From NCBI RefSeq assembly GCF_003943615.1, contig NZ_RJPZ01000008.1, positions 1 to 64,000 on the forward strand: a stretch of 64,000 bases of DNA. The letters run 5' to 3'. This DNA is from Streptococcus australis. Lineage in GTDB: Bacteria > Bacillota > Bacilli > Lactobacillales > Streptococcaceae. Each line of letters begins with the position of its first letter. Positions within the stretch are counted from its first letter, which is position 1. The notes under the pieces were generated by a model, which saw only the letters and a program-made list of their open reading frames with translations, searched no databases and was not told the DNA's origin. This document shows, in pieces, positions 26,696 through 36,814 of this stretch. The translations under genes and the position numbers were made by a program.

Positions 26696-27490
26696 ATGGA
26701 CTCGAACGAAAAAGAGCTAACGTTGACCCCAATTGCTGGTAAAAGCGGGAAAGCCTTTATGGGGACTTATCCGGATGGGGGGAAAGTATTTGTCAAAATG
26801 AATACAACTCCAATATTAGCGGGGCTAGCTAAAGAACAAATTGCTCCACAACTCTTATGGAGCCGACGCTTACCTGACGGAAATGTGATGAGCGCACAAG
26901 AATGGTTAAATGGAGAAATTTTAACTCCAAATGGGATGGGGAAAAAGCAAGTGGTTCATATCCTGACTCGTTTGCACCGTTCACGCCCCTTGATGACACA
27001 ATTGAGAAAATTGGGCTACACGGCTGAATCTCCGCTGGATTTATTGAATTCTCTGAGCAGTCAATTGCCAATTGCTTTGCGTCAAAACAATTATTTGCAA
27101 TCAGTGTTAAAGAGTTTACGACAAACTGTTCCAGCTTTTCGAGAAGATTATGCGACCATTGTTCATGGAGATGTACGCCACAGTAACTGGATTGAAACGG
27201 ACAGTGGATTCATCTACTTGGTTGATTGGGATTCTGTCCGCTTGACAGATCGGATGATGGATGTTGCTCATGTTTTAAGTCACTACATTCCAGATTCTCA
27301 GTGGCAGGACTGGTTGGTCTATTATGGCTATAAGTACAACGAAACAGTATTTGGTAAATTGTACTGGTTTGGTCAATACTCTTTCCTTTGTCAGATTGTG
27401 AAATACTATGAAAATAATGATTTAGAAAATGTTAACCGGGAAATCTATGCCTTGCGTAATTTCCGGTCAAAATATGGGAAAGAAGCATGA
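26696..27490 (+). CDS. ccrZ: CcrZ-type phosphotransferase, cell-cycle regulator
   Basis: A 264-aa aminoglycoside/choline-kinase-fold protein. The catalytic loop is [12 protein letters not shown], with Asp and Asn of the HxDxxxxN pattern, and the metal site is VDWDSV. In pneumococcus the gene before trmB encodes CcrZ, which links FtsZ-based division to DnaA-driven replication. The location and length match. GGAGG precedes ATG, and its stop overlaps trmB by four bases. The molecular substrate is sugar-like according to published work, but I cannot tell it from sequence. Confidence 0.85.
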   Translation: MDSNEKELTLTPIAGKSGKAFMGTYPDGGKVFVKMNTTPILAGLAKEQIAPQLLWSRRLPDGNVMSAQEWLNGEILTPNGMGKKQVVHILTRLHRSRPLMTQLRKLGYTAESPLDLLNSLSSQLPIALRQNNYLQSVLKSLRQTVPAFREDYATIVHGDVRHSNWIETDSGFIYLVDWDSVRLTDRMMDVAHVLSHYIPDSQWQDWLVYYGYKYNETVFGKLYWFGQYSFLCQIVKYYENNDLENVNREIYALRNFRSKYGKEA

Positions 27491-28122
27491 GAGTTAGAAA
27501 CCGCAAAGGTGCAACTGAATTATTAGAAGCCAATCCGCAATATGTTGTTTTGAAACCAGAAGAAGCCAAAGGGAAGTGGCATGAGATTTTTGGAAATGAC
27601 CATCCGATTCATATTGAAGTGGGAAGCGGTAAAGGAGCCTTTATCACTGGAATGGCCAAACAAAATCCAACTATCAACTATATTGGGATTGATATTCAAA
27701 AATCGGTATTAAGCTACGCTTTGGACAAGGTGTTAGAAGCCGATGTTCCGAATATCAAGCTGCTTTGGGTAGATGGAGATAGCCTTACCAATTATTTTGA
27801 AGATGGCGAGATTGATCAATTGTATCTCAACTTCTCGGATCCTTGGCCCAAGAAACGTCATGAAAAACGTCGCTTAACTTATAAGAGTTTCTTAGATACC
27901 TTCAAACAGATTTTGCCAGAGCATGGGGAAATTCATTTTAAGACGGACAATCGAGAACTCTTTGAATATAGCTTGGTGAGTTTTTCTCAATACGGAATGA
28001 CTTTAAAGGGTGTCTGGTTAGATCTTCATGCGAGTGATTTTGAGGGCAATGTCATGACCGAATATGAAAAGAAATTCTCCAGTAAGGGTCAGGTCATTTA
28101 TCGAGTTGAAGCACAATTTTAA
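27487..28122 (+). CDS. trmB: tRNA (guanine-N7-)-methyltransferase TrmB
   Basis: TrmB methylates G46 of tRNA with S-adenosylmethionine. The 211-aa class I methyltransferase has the SAM motif [21 protein letters not shown], and the family signature [20 protein letters not shown] overlap couples it to ccrZ. It ends the ecsAB operon at a terminator. Confidence 0.95.
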   Translation: MRVRNRKGATELLEANPQYVVLKPEEAKGKWHEIFGNDHPIHIEVGSGKGAFITGMAKQNPTINYIGIDIQKSVLSYALDKVLEADVPNIKLLWVDGDSLTNYFEDGEIDQLYLNFSDPWPKKRHEKRRLTYKSFLDTFKQILPEHGEIHFKTDNRELFEYSLVSFSQYGMTLKGVWLDLHASDFEGNVMTEYEKKFSSKGQVIYRVEAQF

Positions 28123-28142
28123 AGTCTAGATAAAGATTTACG

Positions 28143-28170
28143 CCTCCTGAAAAGGAGGTTTTTTTCTTTT
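28143..28170 (+). terminator. terminator after trmB
   Basis: CCTCC and GGAGG pair around TGAAAA, followed by seven T. Confidence 0.85.
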
Positions 28171-28205
28171 TGGTGATAGCTGTGTGAATGAGGAAGTCGA
28201 AATTC

Positions 28206-28234
28206 TTGCATTTCGACGGAACTTGTGCTACAAT
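28206..28234 (+). promoter_or_regulatory. promoter of the rimP-nusA-infB operon
   Basis: TTGCAT (28206-28211), 17 nt, TACAAT (28229-28234) with TGC before it (extended -10). The start of transcription near 28241 lies after the apparent upstream coding extension of rimP, which shows that extension is not translated. Confidence 0.8.
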
Positions 28235-28256
28235 GTTTAAAATGAATAGAAAAGGA

Positions 28257-28280
28257 GAGGCGAAGACATATCTTCGCCTC
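28257..28280 (+). promoter_or_regulatory. 10-bp hairpin in the rimP leader
   Basis: GAGGCGAAGA and TCTTCGCCTC form a perfect stem with loop CATA, 10 nt before the AGGAGG of rimP. There is no U-run, so it is not a terminator. It may stabilise the mRNA or control access to the ribosome site. Confidence 0.6.
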
Positions 28281-28304
28281 TTATCTGTGAGGAGGTGTTG
28301 TCCT

Positions 28305-28775
28305 ATCGCAACAATTGTTGAATTAGTAACAGAAATTCTTCAACCAGCTATCCAAGCTCCATTTGAACTAGTGGATGTTGAATATGGAAAGATAGGAGGA
28401 GATTATGTTCTAAGTATCTTTGTTGATAAGCCAGGTGGTATTACCCTGAATGATACAGCAGATTTAACAGAAGTGATTAGTCCTCTGTTGGATCAGATTC
28501 AACCAGATCCATTCCCAGAACAGTATTTCCTAGAAGTGACGAGTCCTGGTTTGGAGCGTCCTTTAAAAACCAAAGATGCTGTGGAAAAAGCTCTGGGTCA
28601 ATATATCCATGTTAGCCTGTACAAGGCAGTGGACAAACAAAAGGTTATTGAAGGAACACTCGTCAAGTTCGAAGATGACCAATTGACCATGGAATACATG
28701 GACAAAACCAGAAAGAAAACCATTGAAATCCCCTATAGTCTTGTATCGAAAGCAAGATTAGCTGTCAAATTATAG
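28305..28775 (+). CDS. rimP: ribosome maturation factor RimP, probable ATC start
   Basis: RimP helps assemble the 30S subunit. The protein, about 156 aa, has the N-terminal alpha/beta domain with [20 protein letters not shown], then [13 protein letters not shown] and an SH3-like C-terminal domain ([18 protein letters not shown]). AGGAGG at 28290-28295 is followed 9 nt later by ATC GCA ACA ATT, exactly where related proteins begin M-A-T-I-V-E-L-V. No ATG, GTG or TTG is in frame near it. The in-frame GTG at 28287 precedes the ribosome site. Confidence 0.88.
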   Translation: MATIVELVTEILQPAIQAPFELVDVEYGKIGGDYVLSIFVDKPGGITLNDTADLTEVISPLLDQIQPDPFPEQYFLEVTSPGLERPLKTKDAVEKALGQYIHVSLYKAVDKQKVIEGTLVKFEDDQLTMEYMDKTRKKTIEIPYSLVSKARLAVKL

Positions 28776-28820
28776 CAGAAAAGAAAGGAAGGCTCTTAGT
28801 AGCCTAAGAGCAAGAAAAGA

Positions 28821-29966
28821 ATGAGTAAAGAAATGCTAGATGCTTTTCGCATCTTGGAAGAAGACAAAGGAATCAAAAAAGAAGATATCATTGAAGCTGT
28901 CACAGAATCATTGCGTTCAGCTTACCGGAGACGGTATGGCCAAGCAGAGAGTGCCGCTATCGAGTTTAATGAAAAGACTGGTGACTTCCGCGTTTATACC
29001 GTTCGTGAAGTAGTAGACGAAGTGTTTGATAGTCGGTTAGAAATTAGTTTGAAAGATGCTCTTGCGATTAGCTCTGCTTATGAATTGGGAGATAAAATCA
29101 AATTTGAAGAAGCTCCTGCTGAGTTTGGCCGTGTCGCAGCGCAATCTGCCAAACAAACCATCATGGAAAAAATGCGCAAGCAAACTCGTGCGATTACCTA
29201 TAACACTTATAAAGAGCATGAAAATGAAATTATGAGTGGAACCGTTGAACGTTTTGATAATCGCTTTATCTATGTAAATTTAGGGTCTATCGAAGCTCAA
29301 TTGTCTAAACAAGATCAAATCCCTGGTGAGGTCTTCCAATCTCATGATCGCATCGAAGTATTTGTCTACAAAGTAGAAGACAATCCTCGTGGGGTGAACG
29401 TATTCGTAAGCCGTAGTCATCCAGAAATGATCAAACGTTTAATGGAGCAAGAAATTCCGGAAGTTTACGATGGAACGGTTGAAATCATGAGCGTAGCGCG
29501 TGAAGCTGGCGACCGGACCAAAGTTGCTGTTCGTAGCCATAATCCAAACGTGGATGCGATTGGAACCATCGTTGGTCGTGGTGGATCTAACATCAAAAAG
29601 ATTACTAGCAAGTTCCACCCAGCTCGTTACGATCAGAAATTGGATCGTATGGTTCCAACAGAAGAAAATATTGATGTCATTGAGTGGGTTCCAGATCCAG
29701 CAGAATTTATCTACAATGCCATTGCTCCTGCTGAGGTCGATCAAGTTATCTTTGACGAAGAAGACAGCAAGCATGCCCTTGTGGTAGTGCCAGACAGCAA
29801 ACTATCTCTTGCTATTGGTCGTCGTGGTCAAAACGTGCGCTTGGCGGCTCACTTAACTGGCTACCGGATTGATATTAAATCAGCTAGTGAGTACGAAGAA
29901 ATGGAAGCAAGTCAAGAGCCTGCTTTTGAAGAAGTAGAAAGTGATTTTGATTCTGTAGACGAATAG
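28821..29966 (+). CDS. nusA: transcription termination/antitermination factor NusA
   Basis: NusA binds RNA polymerase and nascent RNA and sets pausing, termination and antitermination. It has 381 aa: an N-terminal polymerase-binding domain (about 1-125), an S1 domain (about 130-200), and two KH domains with GRGGSNIKKI and GRRGQNVRLA. A short acidic tail follows. The C-terminal acidic repeats of E. coli NusA are absent, as usual in Firmicutes. AGAAAAGA is a weak ribosome site before ATG. Confidence 0.95.
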   Translation: MSKEMLDAFRILEEDKGIKKEDIIEAVTESLRSAYRRRYGQAESAAIEFNEKTGDFRVYTVREVVDEVFDSRLEISLKDALAISSAYELGDKIKFEEAPAEFGRVAAQSAKQTIMEKMRKQTRAITYNTYKEHENEIMSGTVERFDNRFIYVNLGSIEAQLSKQDQIPGEVFQSHDRIEVFVYKVEDNPRGVNVFVSRSHPEMIKRLMEQEIPEVYDGTVEIMSVAREAGDRTKVAVRSHNPNVDAIGTIVGRGGSNIKKITSKFHPARYDQKLDRMVPTEENIDVIEWVPDPAEFIYNAIAPAEVDQVIFDEEDSKHALVVVPDSKLSLAIGRRGQNVRLAAHLTGYRIDIKSASEYEEMEASQEPAFEEVESDFDSVDE

Positions 29967-29976
29967 GGAGGGAATC

Positions 29977-30273
29977 ATGGTAAAAACAAGAAAAATCCCT
30001 TTACGCAAGTCTGTTGTTTCAAATGAGGTCATCGATAAACGAGATCTCTTGCGAATCGTAAAAAATAAAGAAGGTCAAGTTTTTATCGATCCGACTGGGA
30101 AAGCAAATGGTCGTGGTGCTTATATCAAACTGGATAATGAGGAAGCACTTCAAGCTAAAAAGAAGAAAGTCTTCAATCGCAGCTTTAGCATGGAAGTGGA
30201 TGAAGCTTTTTACGACGAATTGATTGCTTATGTGGATCATAAGGTGAAGAGAAGAGAGTTAGGCCTTGAATAA
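29977..30273 (+). CDS. ylxR: YlxR/RnpM RNA-binding protein
   Basis: A 98-aa basic protein of the YlxR family, with RKIPLRKSVVSNEV, the RNA-binding core RIVKNKEGQVFIDPTGKANGRGAY (landmark) and a C-terminal helix. Recent work on Bacillus names it RnpM, a modulator of RNase P. GGGAGG precedes ATG. It overlaps the next gene by eight bases in the nusA-infB operon. Confidence 0.9.
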   Translation: MVKTRKIPLRKSVVSNEVIDKRDLLRIVKNKEGQVFIDPTGKANGRGAYIKLDNEEALQAKKKKVFNRSFSMEVDEAFYDELIAYVDHKVKRRELGLE

Positions 30274-30565
30274 GCAAAAAGTCAGTAATTTATTGGGATT
30301 GGCTCAGCGAGCAGGGAAAATTATCTCAGGAGAAGAGTTGGTTATCAAGTCTGTTCAAGAAGGAAAGGCCCGTTTGGTCTTTCTGGCAGAAGATGCAGCT
30401 TCCAATCTTACCAAAAAAATCACAGATAAATGCCACTATTATGGCGTTCCGGTATTAACCGTGTTTTCAACACTAGAATTAAGCACTGCCATTGGTCGCT
30501 CACGAAAGGTTGCGGCCGTGACAGATGCTGGATTTTCAAAGAAAATGAGGTCTCTTATGGAATAG
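30266..30565 (+). CDS. ylxQ: YlxQ, L7Ae-family K-turn RNA-binding protein
   Basis: A 99-aa ribosomal-protein-L7Ae-like protein that binds kink-turn [20 protein letters not shown] and [15 protein letters not shown] are family landmarks. The start is TTG at 30266, inside the end of ylxR, with GAGAG upstream. The exact cellular role is not settled. Confidence 0.9.
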   Translation: MNKQKVSNLLGLAQRAGKIISGEELVIKSVQEGKARLVFLAEDAASNLTKKITDKCHYYGVPVLTVFSTLELSTAIGRSRKVAAVTDAGFSKKMRSLME

Positions 30566-30581
30566 AAGAGGAGGACAGCAA

Positions 30582-33305
30582 TTGTCTAAGAAAAGATTGT
30601 ATGAGATTGCCAAAGAACTAGGCAAGGAAAGTAAAGAAGTCGTCACACGGGCGAAAGAATTAGGGTTGGAGGTAAAGAGTCACGCTTCTAGTATTGAAGG
30701 TGAAGCTGTTGAGCGTTTGGTGAATAGTTTTGCATCAAAGGCTCCTCAAACTCCTAAAGTGACGGAAGAAAAACAAGTAAAAGTTGCGCCGGTTGCAAAA
30801 GAACCCGTTGCAAAAAATTCAGAAAAAACAACTGAAACAGCTGCAGCACCTGTTGTGAAGCCAAAGAGTCGTAATTTCAAGGCGGAACGTGAAGCCCGTG
30901 CGAAAGAGCAGGCGGAACGTCGTCAACAACAAGGAAATCGACCTAAAAAACAACAAAATGATCGACGGGATGGTGATCGTTTCCAAAACAGAAATGATCG
31001 CAAAAACCAAAGTAATGACCGTCGAAATCAAGGGGATGATCGTCGTCGCAATCAAGCTGGAAATGGTCAAGGACGTCCAAATCCTGTAAACAGTGCACCC
31101 AAGATTGATTTCAAAGCTCGTGCTGCAGCATTAAAGGCAGAGCAAAATGCGGAATATGCCCGTGGTAGTGAAGAACGCTACAAGCAAAATCAGGCAGCCA
31201 AGGTTGAACAAGAACGTCAACAACGTCGCAAGCACGAAGAGGTGGTTGCAACTGAAGTTGTCACTCCTCAACCAAAGGCGGAACCAGTGAAGGCTACGCC
31301 AGTAGCGGCTCCAAGTCCTGCAACAGTTGATACACGTCGGAAGAAACAAGCTAGACCAGACAAGAAGCGTGAAGATTTTGATCGTGAAGAAGATGGTCCA
31401 AGAAAACAACAAAAGAATCGAAGTAATCAGAATCAAGTGAGAAATCAAAAGAATAGTAACTGGAATAACAACAAAAAGAATAAAAAAGGAAAGAATAACC
31501 GCAATGAGGCTCCAAAACCAGTAACAGAGCGTAAATTCCACGAATTGCCAAGTGAATTGGAGTACACAGATGGAATGACGGTTGCGGAAATCGCAAAACG
31601 GATTAAGCGTGAGCCAGCAGAAATCGTGAAAAAACTCTTCATGATGGGCGTGATGGCGACACAAAACCAATCCTTGGATGGCGATACCATTGAACTCCTT
31701 TTGGTAGATTATGGAATTGAAGCCAAGAAAAAGGTTGAAGTGGATAATGCGGATATCGAGCGTTTCTTCGTAGAAGATGGCTATTTGAATCCAGATAAAT
31801 TGGTGGAGCGTCCACCAGTTGTAACCATCATGGGACACGTTGACCACGGTAAAACAACCCTTTTGGATACCCTTCGTAACTCACGTGTTGCGACAGGAGA
31901 AGCCGGTGGGATCACCCAGCATATCGGTGCCTACCAGATTGAGGAAAATGGCAAGAAGATTACCTTCTTGGATACACCTGGACACGCGGCCTTTACTTCT
32001 ATGCGTGCACGTGGTGCCTCTGTTACCGATATTACCATCTTGGTCGTAGCGGCAGATGACGGGGTTATGCCTCAAACTATCGAAGCTATCAACCACTCAA
32101 AAGCGGCTAACGTTCCAATTATCGTTGCCATTAACAAGATTGATAAACCAGGTGCCAACCCAGAACGTGTAATCGGAGAATTGGCAGAACACGGCGTTAT
32201 GTCAACAGCTTGGGGTGGAGATTCTGAGTTTGTAGAAATTTCAGCCAAGTTCAACCAAAACATCGATGAGTTGTTGGAAACTGTCCTACTTGTAGCTGAA
32301 ATCCAAGAACTCAAGGCAGACCCAACAGTCCGTGCTATTGGTACCGTTATCGAAGCGCGTTTGGATAAAGGAAAAGGTGCGGTTGCAACCCTTTTGGTTC
32401 AACAAGGTACTTTGAATGTTCAAGACCCAATCGTTGTTGGTAATACTTTCGGACGTGTCCGTGCCATGACCAATGACCTTGGACGCCGTGTGAAAGTGGC
32501 TGGACCATCTACTCCGGTTTCTATTACTGGTTTGAACGAAGCGCCGATGGCAGGTGACCATTTCGCGGTTTATGAAGATGAAAAATCAGCGCGTGCAGCG
32601 GGTGAAGAACGTGCTAAACGTGCTCTTATGAAGCAACGTCAAGCTACACAACGTGTTAGCCTTGAAAACCTTTTTGATACCCTTAAAGCTGGTGAACTCA
32701 AGTCTGTTAACGTCATCATCAAAGCTGACGTACAAGGTTCGGTTGAAGCCCTTGCTGCATCACTTCAAAAGATTGACGTAGAAGGTGTGAAAGTGACTAT
32801 CGTTCACTCAGCAGTTGGTGCTATCAATGAATCTGACGTGACTCTTGCCGAAGCTTCAAATGCCTTTATCATTGGTTTCAACGTACGCCCTACACCACAA
32901 GCTCGTCAACAAGCAGAAGCAGACGATGTAGAAATCCGTCTCCACAGCATTATCTACAAGGTTATCGAAGAGATGGAAGAAGCCATGAAGGGTATGCTTG
33001 ATCCAGAATTTGAAGAGAAAGTGATCGGTGAAGCGATTATCCGTGAAACCTTTAAAGTCTCTAAAGTGGGTACCATCGGTGGATTTATGGTTCTCAGTGG
33101 TAAGGTCACTCGTGATTCCAAAGTCCGTGTCATTCGTGATGGTGTTGTGATTTATGATGGAGCTCTTGCTAGCTTGAAACATTATAAGGATGATGTCAAA
33201 GAAGTGACCAACGGTCGCGAAGGTGGATTGATGATCGAAGGCTACAACGATATCAAGACGGATGATACCATCGAAGCTTACATCATGGAAGAAATTAAAA
33301 AATAA
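30582..33305 (+). CDS. infB: translation initiation factor IF-2
   Basis: IF-2 is the GTPase that brings fMet-tRNA to the 30S subunit. It has 907 aa: an N-terminal IF2_N motif ([19 protein letters not shown]), a long Arg/Asn/Gln/Lys-rich disordered part (about 60-320), and a second IF2_N near residue 330. The GTPase domain carries [17 protein letters not shown] and NKID (from about residue 410), and domains II-IV follow. The start is TTG at 30582 after AGAGGAGGA, matching the family N terminus. It is the longest gene of the operon. Confidence 0.96.
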   Translation: MSKKRLYEIAKELGKESKEVVTRAKELGLEVKSHASSIEGEAVERLVNSFASKAPQTPKVTEEKQVKVAPVAKEPVAKNSEKTTETAAAPVVKPKSRNFKAEREARAKEQAERRQQQGNRPKKQQNDRRDGDRFQNRNDRKNQSNDRRNQGDDRRRNQAGNGQGRPNPVNSAPKIDFKARAAALKAEQNAEYARGSEERYKQNQAAKVEQERQQRRKHEEVVATEVVTPQPKAEPVKATPVAAPSPATVDTRRKKQARPDKKREDFDREEDGPRKQQKNRSNQNQVRNQKNSNWNNNKKNKKGKNNRNEAPKPVTERKFHELPSELEYTDGMTVAEIAKRIKREPAEIVKKLFMMGVMATQNQSLDGDTIELLLVDYGIEAKKKVEVDNADIERFFVEDGYLNPDKLVERPPVVTIMGHVDHGKTTLLDTLRNSRVATGEAGGITQHIGAYQIEENGKKITFLDTPGHAAFTSMRARGASVTDITILVVAADDGVMPQTIEAINHSKAANVPIIVAINKIDKPGANPERVIGELAEHGVMSTAWGGDSEFVEISAKFNQNIDELLETVLLVAEIQELKADPTVRAIGTVIEARLDKGKGAVATLLVQQGTLNVQDPIVVGNTFGRVRAMTNDLGRRVKVAGPSTPVSITGLNEAPMAGDHFAVYEDEKSARAAGEERAKRALMKQRQATQRVSLENLFDTLKAGELKSVNVIIKADVQGSVEALAASLQKIDVEGVKVTIVHSAVGAINESDVTLAEASNAFIIGFNVRPTPQARQQAEADDVEIRLHSIIYKVIEEMEEAMKGMLDPEFEEKVIGEAIIRETFKVSKVGTIGGFMVLSGKVTRDSKVRVIRDGVVIYDGALASLKHYKDDVKEVTNGREGGLMIEGYNDIKTDDTIEAYIMEEIKK

Positions 33306-33377
33306 ACTGTTAATTAGGAAAGAAGAGAAGAATTCTCCCATTTCCTAGTTTTAAAAACAGATCAGAAAGGAGTTCCT

Positions 33378-33728
33378 ATGGCAAGTCATTTTCGGACAGA
33401 CCGAGTAGGGATGGAAATCAAGCGGGAAGTCAACGAAATTTTGCAAAAGAAAGTTCGTGACCCGCGTGTTCAAGGTGTCACCATTACGGATGTTCAAATG
33501 CTAGGCGATTTGTCTATGGCTAAGGTCTACTATTCGATTATGAGTGACCTGGCTTCAGATAATCAGAAGGCTCAGACAGGGCTGGAAAAAGCAACAGGAA
33601 CCATCAAGCGCGAATTAGGTCGGAATTTAAAACTGTATAAAATTCCAGATTTAACCTTTGTCAAAGATGAATCCATTGAATATGGAAACAAAATTGATCA
33701 AATGTTACGAGAGCTTGATAAAAAATAA
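33378..33728 (+). CDS. rbfA: ribosome-binding factor A
   Basis: RbfA binds 30S precursors and helps 16S 5'-end maturation and cold growth. The 116-aa KH-fold protein has [32 protein letters not shown] and a C-terminal [24 protein letters not shown] precedes ATG. It is the last gene of the rimP operon, 72 nt after infB, with a terminator behind it. Confidence 0.95.
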   Translation: MASHFRTDRVGMEIKREVNEILQKKVRDPRVQGVTITDVQMLGDLSMAKVYYSIMSDLASDNQKAQTGLEKATGTIKRELGRNLKLYKIPDLTFVKDESIEYGNKIDQMLRELDKK

Positions 33729-33734
33729 TAAACA

Positions 33735-33769
33735 AAACGATAGATTCTGTAGAGTCTATCGTTTTTTTT
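33735..33769 (+). terminator. terminator after rbfA
   Basis: ACGATAGA and TCTATCGT pair around TTCTGTAGAG, followed by eight T. Confidence 0.9.
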
Positions 33770-33802
33770 ATGGAAAAATTCAGAAGAAATTTCAAAAAAA
33801 AC

Positions 33803-33831
33803 TTGTGTCCAAGTGGTGGATGTTTTAAAAT
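33803..33831 (+). promoter_or_regulatory. promoter of the Na/Pi symporter gene
   Basis: TTGTGT (33803-33808), 17 nt, TAAAAT (33826-33831), 42 nt before the start codon. Confidence 0.7.
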
Positions 33832-33873
33832 AGAGTGAGTAAACTTTTATCGAATGATGATGGAGGAAAAGGA

Positions 33874-35505
33874 ATGTCCATTGATTGGCAGAACATTTTA
33901 TTTAACTTCTTAGGTGGTTTGGGACTATTTTTATATAGTATTAAAACCATGGGTGATGGCTTGCAACAGGCTGCAGGGGACCGCCTTCGCTACTATATCG
34001 ACAAATATACCAGCAATCCATTTTTAGGAGTGCTCGTAGGGATTGTCGTTACTGCCCTTATCCAATCTAGTACAGGGGTAACTGTCATTACGGTTGGATT
34101 GGTAAGTGCAGGCCTCTTAACGCTACGCCAAGCAATTGGAATCATCATGGGGGCAAATATCGGGACAACCGTCACTTCCTTTATCATCGGTTTTAAGTTA
34201 GGAACTTATGCCTTGCCGATTATGTTTGTCGGTACCGTCTGTCTCTTCTTTACCAAGAACCGGATAGCCAACAATATTGGTCGGATCTTATTTGGGGTTG
34301 GGGGAATCTTTTACGCCTTGAACCTCATCAGCGCAGGAATGAGTCCTTTGAAAGACTTGCCAGAGTTCAGCCAATACATGGTGACTCTTGGGAAAAATCC
34401 AATCCTCGGAGTTCTCGCAGGAGCGATTATCACAGTCTTGATTCAGGCTTCTTCTGCAACCATTGGGATTCTGCAAGGTCTCTACTCAGGTGGTTTTTTA
34501 GATCTTAAGGGAGCTCTGCCAATTTTGTTTGGGGATAACATCGGAACTACCCTCACCGTGATCATTGCTGCTATGGGGGCCAATATTTCTGCCAAACGGG
34601 TTGCGGCGACCCACGTCTTATTTAATGTCATCGGGACCGTTCTTTGTATTATATTATTGGGACCATTTACCAGCATGATTGAGTTCTTCCAAGCTCAGTT
34701 ACATCTCTCACCAGAGATGACTATTGCCTTTTCACATGGTGCATTTAATGTGACCAACACCATCGTTCAATTCCCATTCATCGGGGCTTTGGCTTACTTT
34801 GTAACCAAACTGATCCCTGGTGAGGATGAAGTTGTCAAATATGAGCCACTCTATTTGGATGAGAATCTGATTACGCAAGCTCCTTCAATTGCCTTGGGAA
34901 ATGCAAAAAAAGAACTCTTGCACTTGGGAACATATGCTGAAAAGAGTTTCGACTTGGCCTATCGCTATATTGTAAATCAAGAAGAAAAACTAGCTGAAAA
35001 AGGCCATAAAACGGAAGAAGCGATTAATACCATCGATGACCAGTTGACCAAATACTTGATCCGCTTGTCTAGTGAAGCTCTGAGTCCAAAAGAAAGCGAA
35101 TCCTTGACCAATATTTTGGATTCGTCTCGTGATTTAGAGCGGATTGGAGACCACGCGGAAGCTTTGATCAACCTGACGGACTACCTCATTCGGAAGAAAG
35201 TTGTGTTTTCTGACAATGCCTTGGCTGAATTAGAAGATATCTACCAACAAACTGCGACTTTTGTTAAAGATGCGCTTAGAAGTGTAGAAGAAGATAACCA
35301 AGAGTTGGCGGCAGAGTTGGAACAGCGCCATCAGGCCATTGAAAAACTCGAAAAGAAATTGCGGAAGACTCATATTTCTCGTCTGAACAAGGGCGAGTGT
35401 ACACCTCAAGCAGGTGTCAACTTTATTGATATCATCTCTCACTATACACGTGTTGCAGACCATGCCATGAATTTAGCAGAGAAGGTGCAATTGGAGCAGA
35501 TCTAA
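33874..35505 (+). CDS. Na/Pi cotransporter family protein with PhoU-like domain
   Basis: A 543-aa membrane protein: two copies of the Na_Pi_cotrans unit (TALIQSSTGVTVITVG near residue 65 and VLIQASSATIGIL near residue 190) in about eight helices. A cytoplasmic PhoU-like helical domain follows (about 345-543). It probably moves phosphate with sodium. I start at ATG 33874, where GGAGG is 8-10 nt upstream; the in-frame TG-containing start at 33835 sits on the promoter's start region. Monocistronic with a terminator. Confidence 0.88.
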   Translation: MSIDWQNILFNFLGGLGLFLYSIKTMGDGLQQAAGDRLRYYIDKYTSNPFLGVLVGIVVTALIQSSTGVTVITVGLVSAGLLTLRQAIGIIMGANIGTTVTSFIIGFKLGTYALPIMFVGTVCLFFTKNRIANNIGRILFGVGGIFYALNLISAGMSPLKDLPEFSQYMVTLGKNPILGVLAGAIITVLIQASSATIGILQGLYSGGFLDLKGALPILFGDNIGTTLTVIIAAMGANISAKRVAATHVLFNVIGTVLCIILLGPFTSMIEFFQAQLHLSPEMTIAFSHGAFNVTNTIVQFPFIGALAYFVTKLIPGEDEVVKYEPLYLDENLITQAPSIALGNAKKELLHLGTYAEKSFDLAYRYIVNQEEKLAEKGHKTEEAINTIDDQLTKYLIRLSSEALSPKESESLTNILDSSRDLERIGDHAEALINLTDYLIRKKVVFSDNALAELEDIYQQTATFVKDALRSVEEDNQELAAELEQRHQAIEKLEKKLRKTHISRLNKGECTPQAGVNFIDIISHYTRVADHAMNLAEKVQLEQI

Positions 35506-35511
35506 AAAAGC

Positions 35512-35543
35512 AAAAAATCCAGTTCTTTGAAACTGGATTTTTT
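35512..35543 (+). terminator. terminator after the Na/Pi symporter gene
   Basis: AAAAAATCCAGTT pairs with AACTGGATTTTTT around CTTTGA. The T-run is clear on the plus strand, and the A-run makes it partly bidirectional. Confidence 0.85.
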
Positions 35544-35583
35544 ATCTCATTTATAAAGAATGTTAATATATTTAAATAAAATA

Positions 35584-35623
35584 GGTCTAGACCATTTACA
35601 AATACAGTACAAAGGATTATAAT
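35584..35623 (+). promoter_or_regulatory. nagA promoter with NagR-like palindrome
   Basis: GGTCTAGACC (35584-35593) is a perfect palindrome in the context ATAGGTCTAGACCATTT, close to the NagR (GntR family) sites described in streptococci. It touches the -35 TTTACA (35595-35600), with 17 nt to TATAAT (35618-35623). A bound repressor would block RNA polymerase until an amino-sugar phosphate releases it. Confidence 0.75.
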
Positions 35624-35662
35624 GTGTATGAATATATCGGTAGAAAAAGAAAGGAAATCACC

Positions 35663-36814
35663 ATGACAACTTATATACAAGCAGATCAATTCTTTTATCC
35701 CCATGGCATTCGTAAGGGAGGATATCTAGAAATTGTCGATGGCAAATTTGGGAAACATGTAGATCAGCTACCAGAGGGAGCTACTGTTTTGGACTATACA
35801 GGCTATAGTATTGCTCCTGGTTTGGTCGATACGCACATCCATGGATTTGGTGGAGTTGATGTTATGGACAACAACATCGAGGGAACCCTTCATACTATGA
35901 GTGAGGGGCTCTTGAGCACAGGGGTCACTAGCTTTTTGCCAACAACCTTGACCTCTTCTTATGAGCAATTATTAGCAGTCACTGAAAACATTGGAGCACG
36001 CTACCAAGAAGCATCTGGTGCTAAGATTCGTGGTATTTACTTTGAAGGACCTTACTTTACAGAGAAGTACAAAGGGGCACAAAATCCAGCCTACATGAAA
36101 GATCCTCGAATGGATGAATTCCGTGCATGGCAAAAAGCAGCCAACGGCTTGCTCAATAAAATTGCCCTTGCCCCTGAGCGAGATGGTGTAGAAGACTTTG
36201 TCCGTACAGTGACAGGAGAAGGGGTAACGGTTGCCCTTGGTCACTCCAATGCAACCTTTGACGAAGCCAAAAAAGCAGTGGATGCTGGGGCTAGTGTCTG
36301 GGTACATGCCTATAACGGAATGCGCGGTTTGACGCACCGTGAATTGGGAATGGTTGGGGCTATGTACCAACTTCCTCATACCTATGCAGAGTTAATCTGT
36401 GATGGCCATCACGTTGATCCAAAAGCCTGCGACATCCTTCTCAAACAAAAAGGAGTGGAAAATATTGCCTTGATCACCGACTGTATGACAGCTGGTGGCT
36501 TGGAAGATGGCGACTATATGTTGGGTGAATTCCCTGTTGTCGTAGAAAATGGAACAGCCCGTTTGAAATCGACAGGGAACCTGGCTGGTTCAATCTTGAA
36601 GCTTAAAGATGGATTGAAGAATGTTGTTGAGTGGGGCATTGCCAATCCTCATGAAGCGGTCATGATGGCGAGTCTCAACCCTGCTAAATCTGTCCATATT
36701 GATGATGTCTGTGGCCAAATCCGTGAAGGGTATGACGCTGACTTTATTGTATTGGATAAAGATTTAGAGTTGGTAGCAACCTTCTTGGATGGCCAAAAAC
36801 GATTTGAAGCTTAA
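35663..36814 (+). CDS. nagA: N-acetylglucosamine-6-phosphate deacetylase
   Basis: NagA removes acetate from GlcNAc-6-P, feeding amino-sugar catabolism and wall recycling with NagB. The 383-aa amidohydrolase has the metal motif DTHIHGFGG, FEGPYF, GHSNATFDEA, and the catalytic Asp segment ALITDCMTAGG. AAAGGAAA precedes ATG at 35663; the 13 extra in-frame codons upstream start right at the -10 and are rejected. It is monocistronic apart from possible read-through. Confidence 0.95.
   Translation: MTTYIQADQFFYPHGIRKGGYLEIVDGKFGKHVDQLPEGATVLDYTGYSIAPGLVDTHIHGFGGVDVMDNNIEGTLHTMSEGLLSTGVTSFLPTTLTSSYEQLLAVTENIGARYQEASGAKIRGIYFEGPYFTEKYKGAQNPAYMKDPRMDEFRAWQKAANGLLNKIALAPERDGVEDFVRTVTGEGVTVALGHSNATFDEAKKAVDAGASVWVHAYNGMRGLTHRELGMVGAMYQLPHTYAELICDGHHVDPKACDILLKQKGVENIALITDCMTAGGLEDGDYMLGEFPVVVENGTARLKSTGNLAGSILKLKDGLKNVVEWGIANPHEAVMMASLNPAKSVHIDDVCGQIREGYDADFIVLDKDLELVATFLDGQKRFEA

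Noticed and set aside
28188..28304. N-terminal extension of rimP by 39 codons
   Set aside because: It begins before the predicted promoter and passes through the promoter, leader hairpin and ribosome site, so it cannot be translated as such.
31131..31847. A 238-codon open frame antisense to infB
   Set aside because: It arises from the low-complexity Lys/Asn/Arg region of infB read backwards. Composition is Phe/Leu/His-rich, with no start signal.
33835..33873. Na/Pi symporter start at 33835
   Set aside because: It is only four bases after the -10, so it would precede or touch the transcription start. ATG at 33874 has GGAGG.
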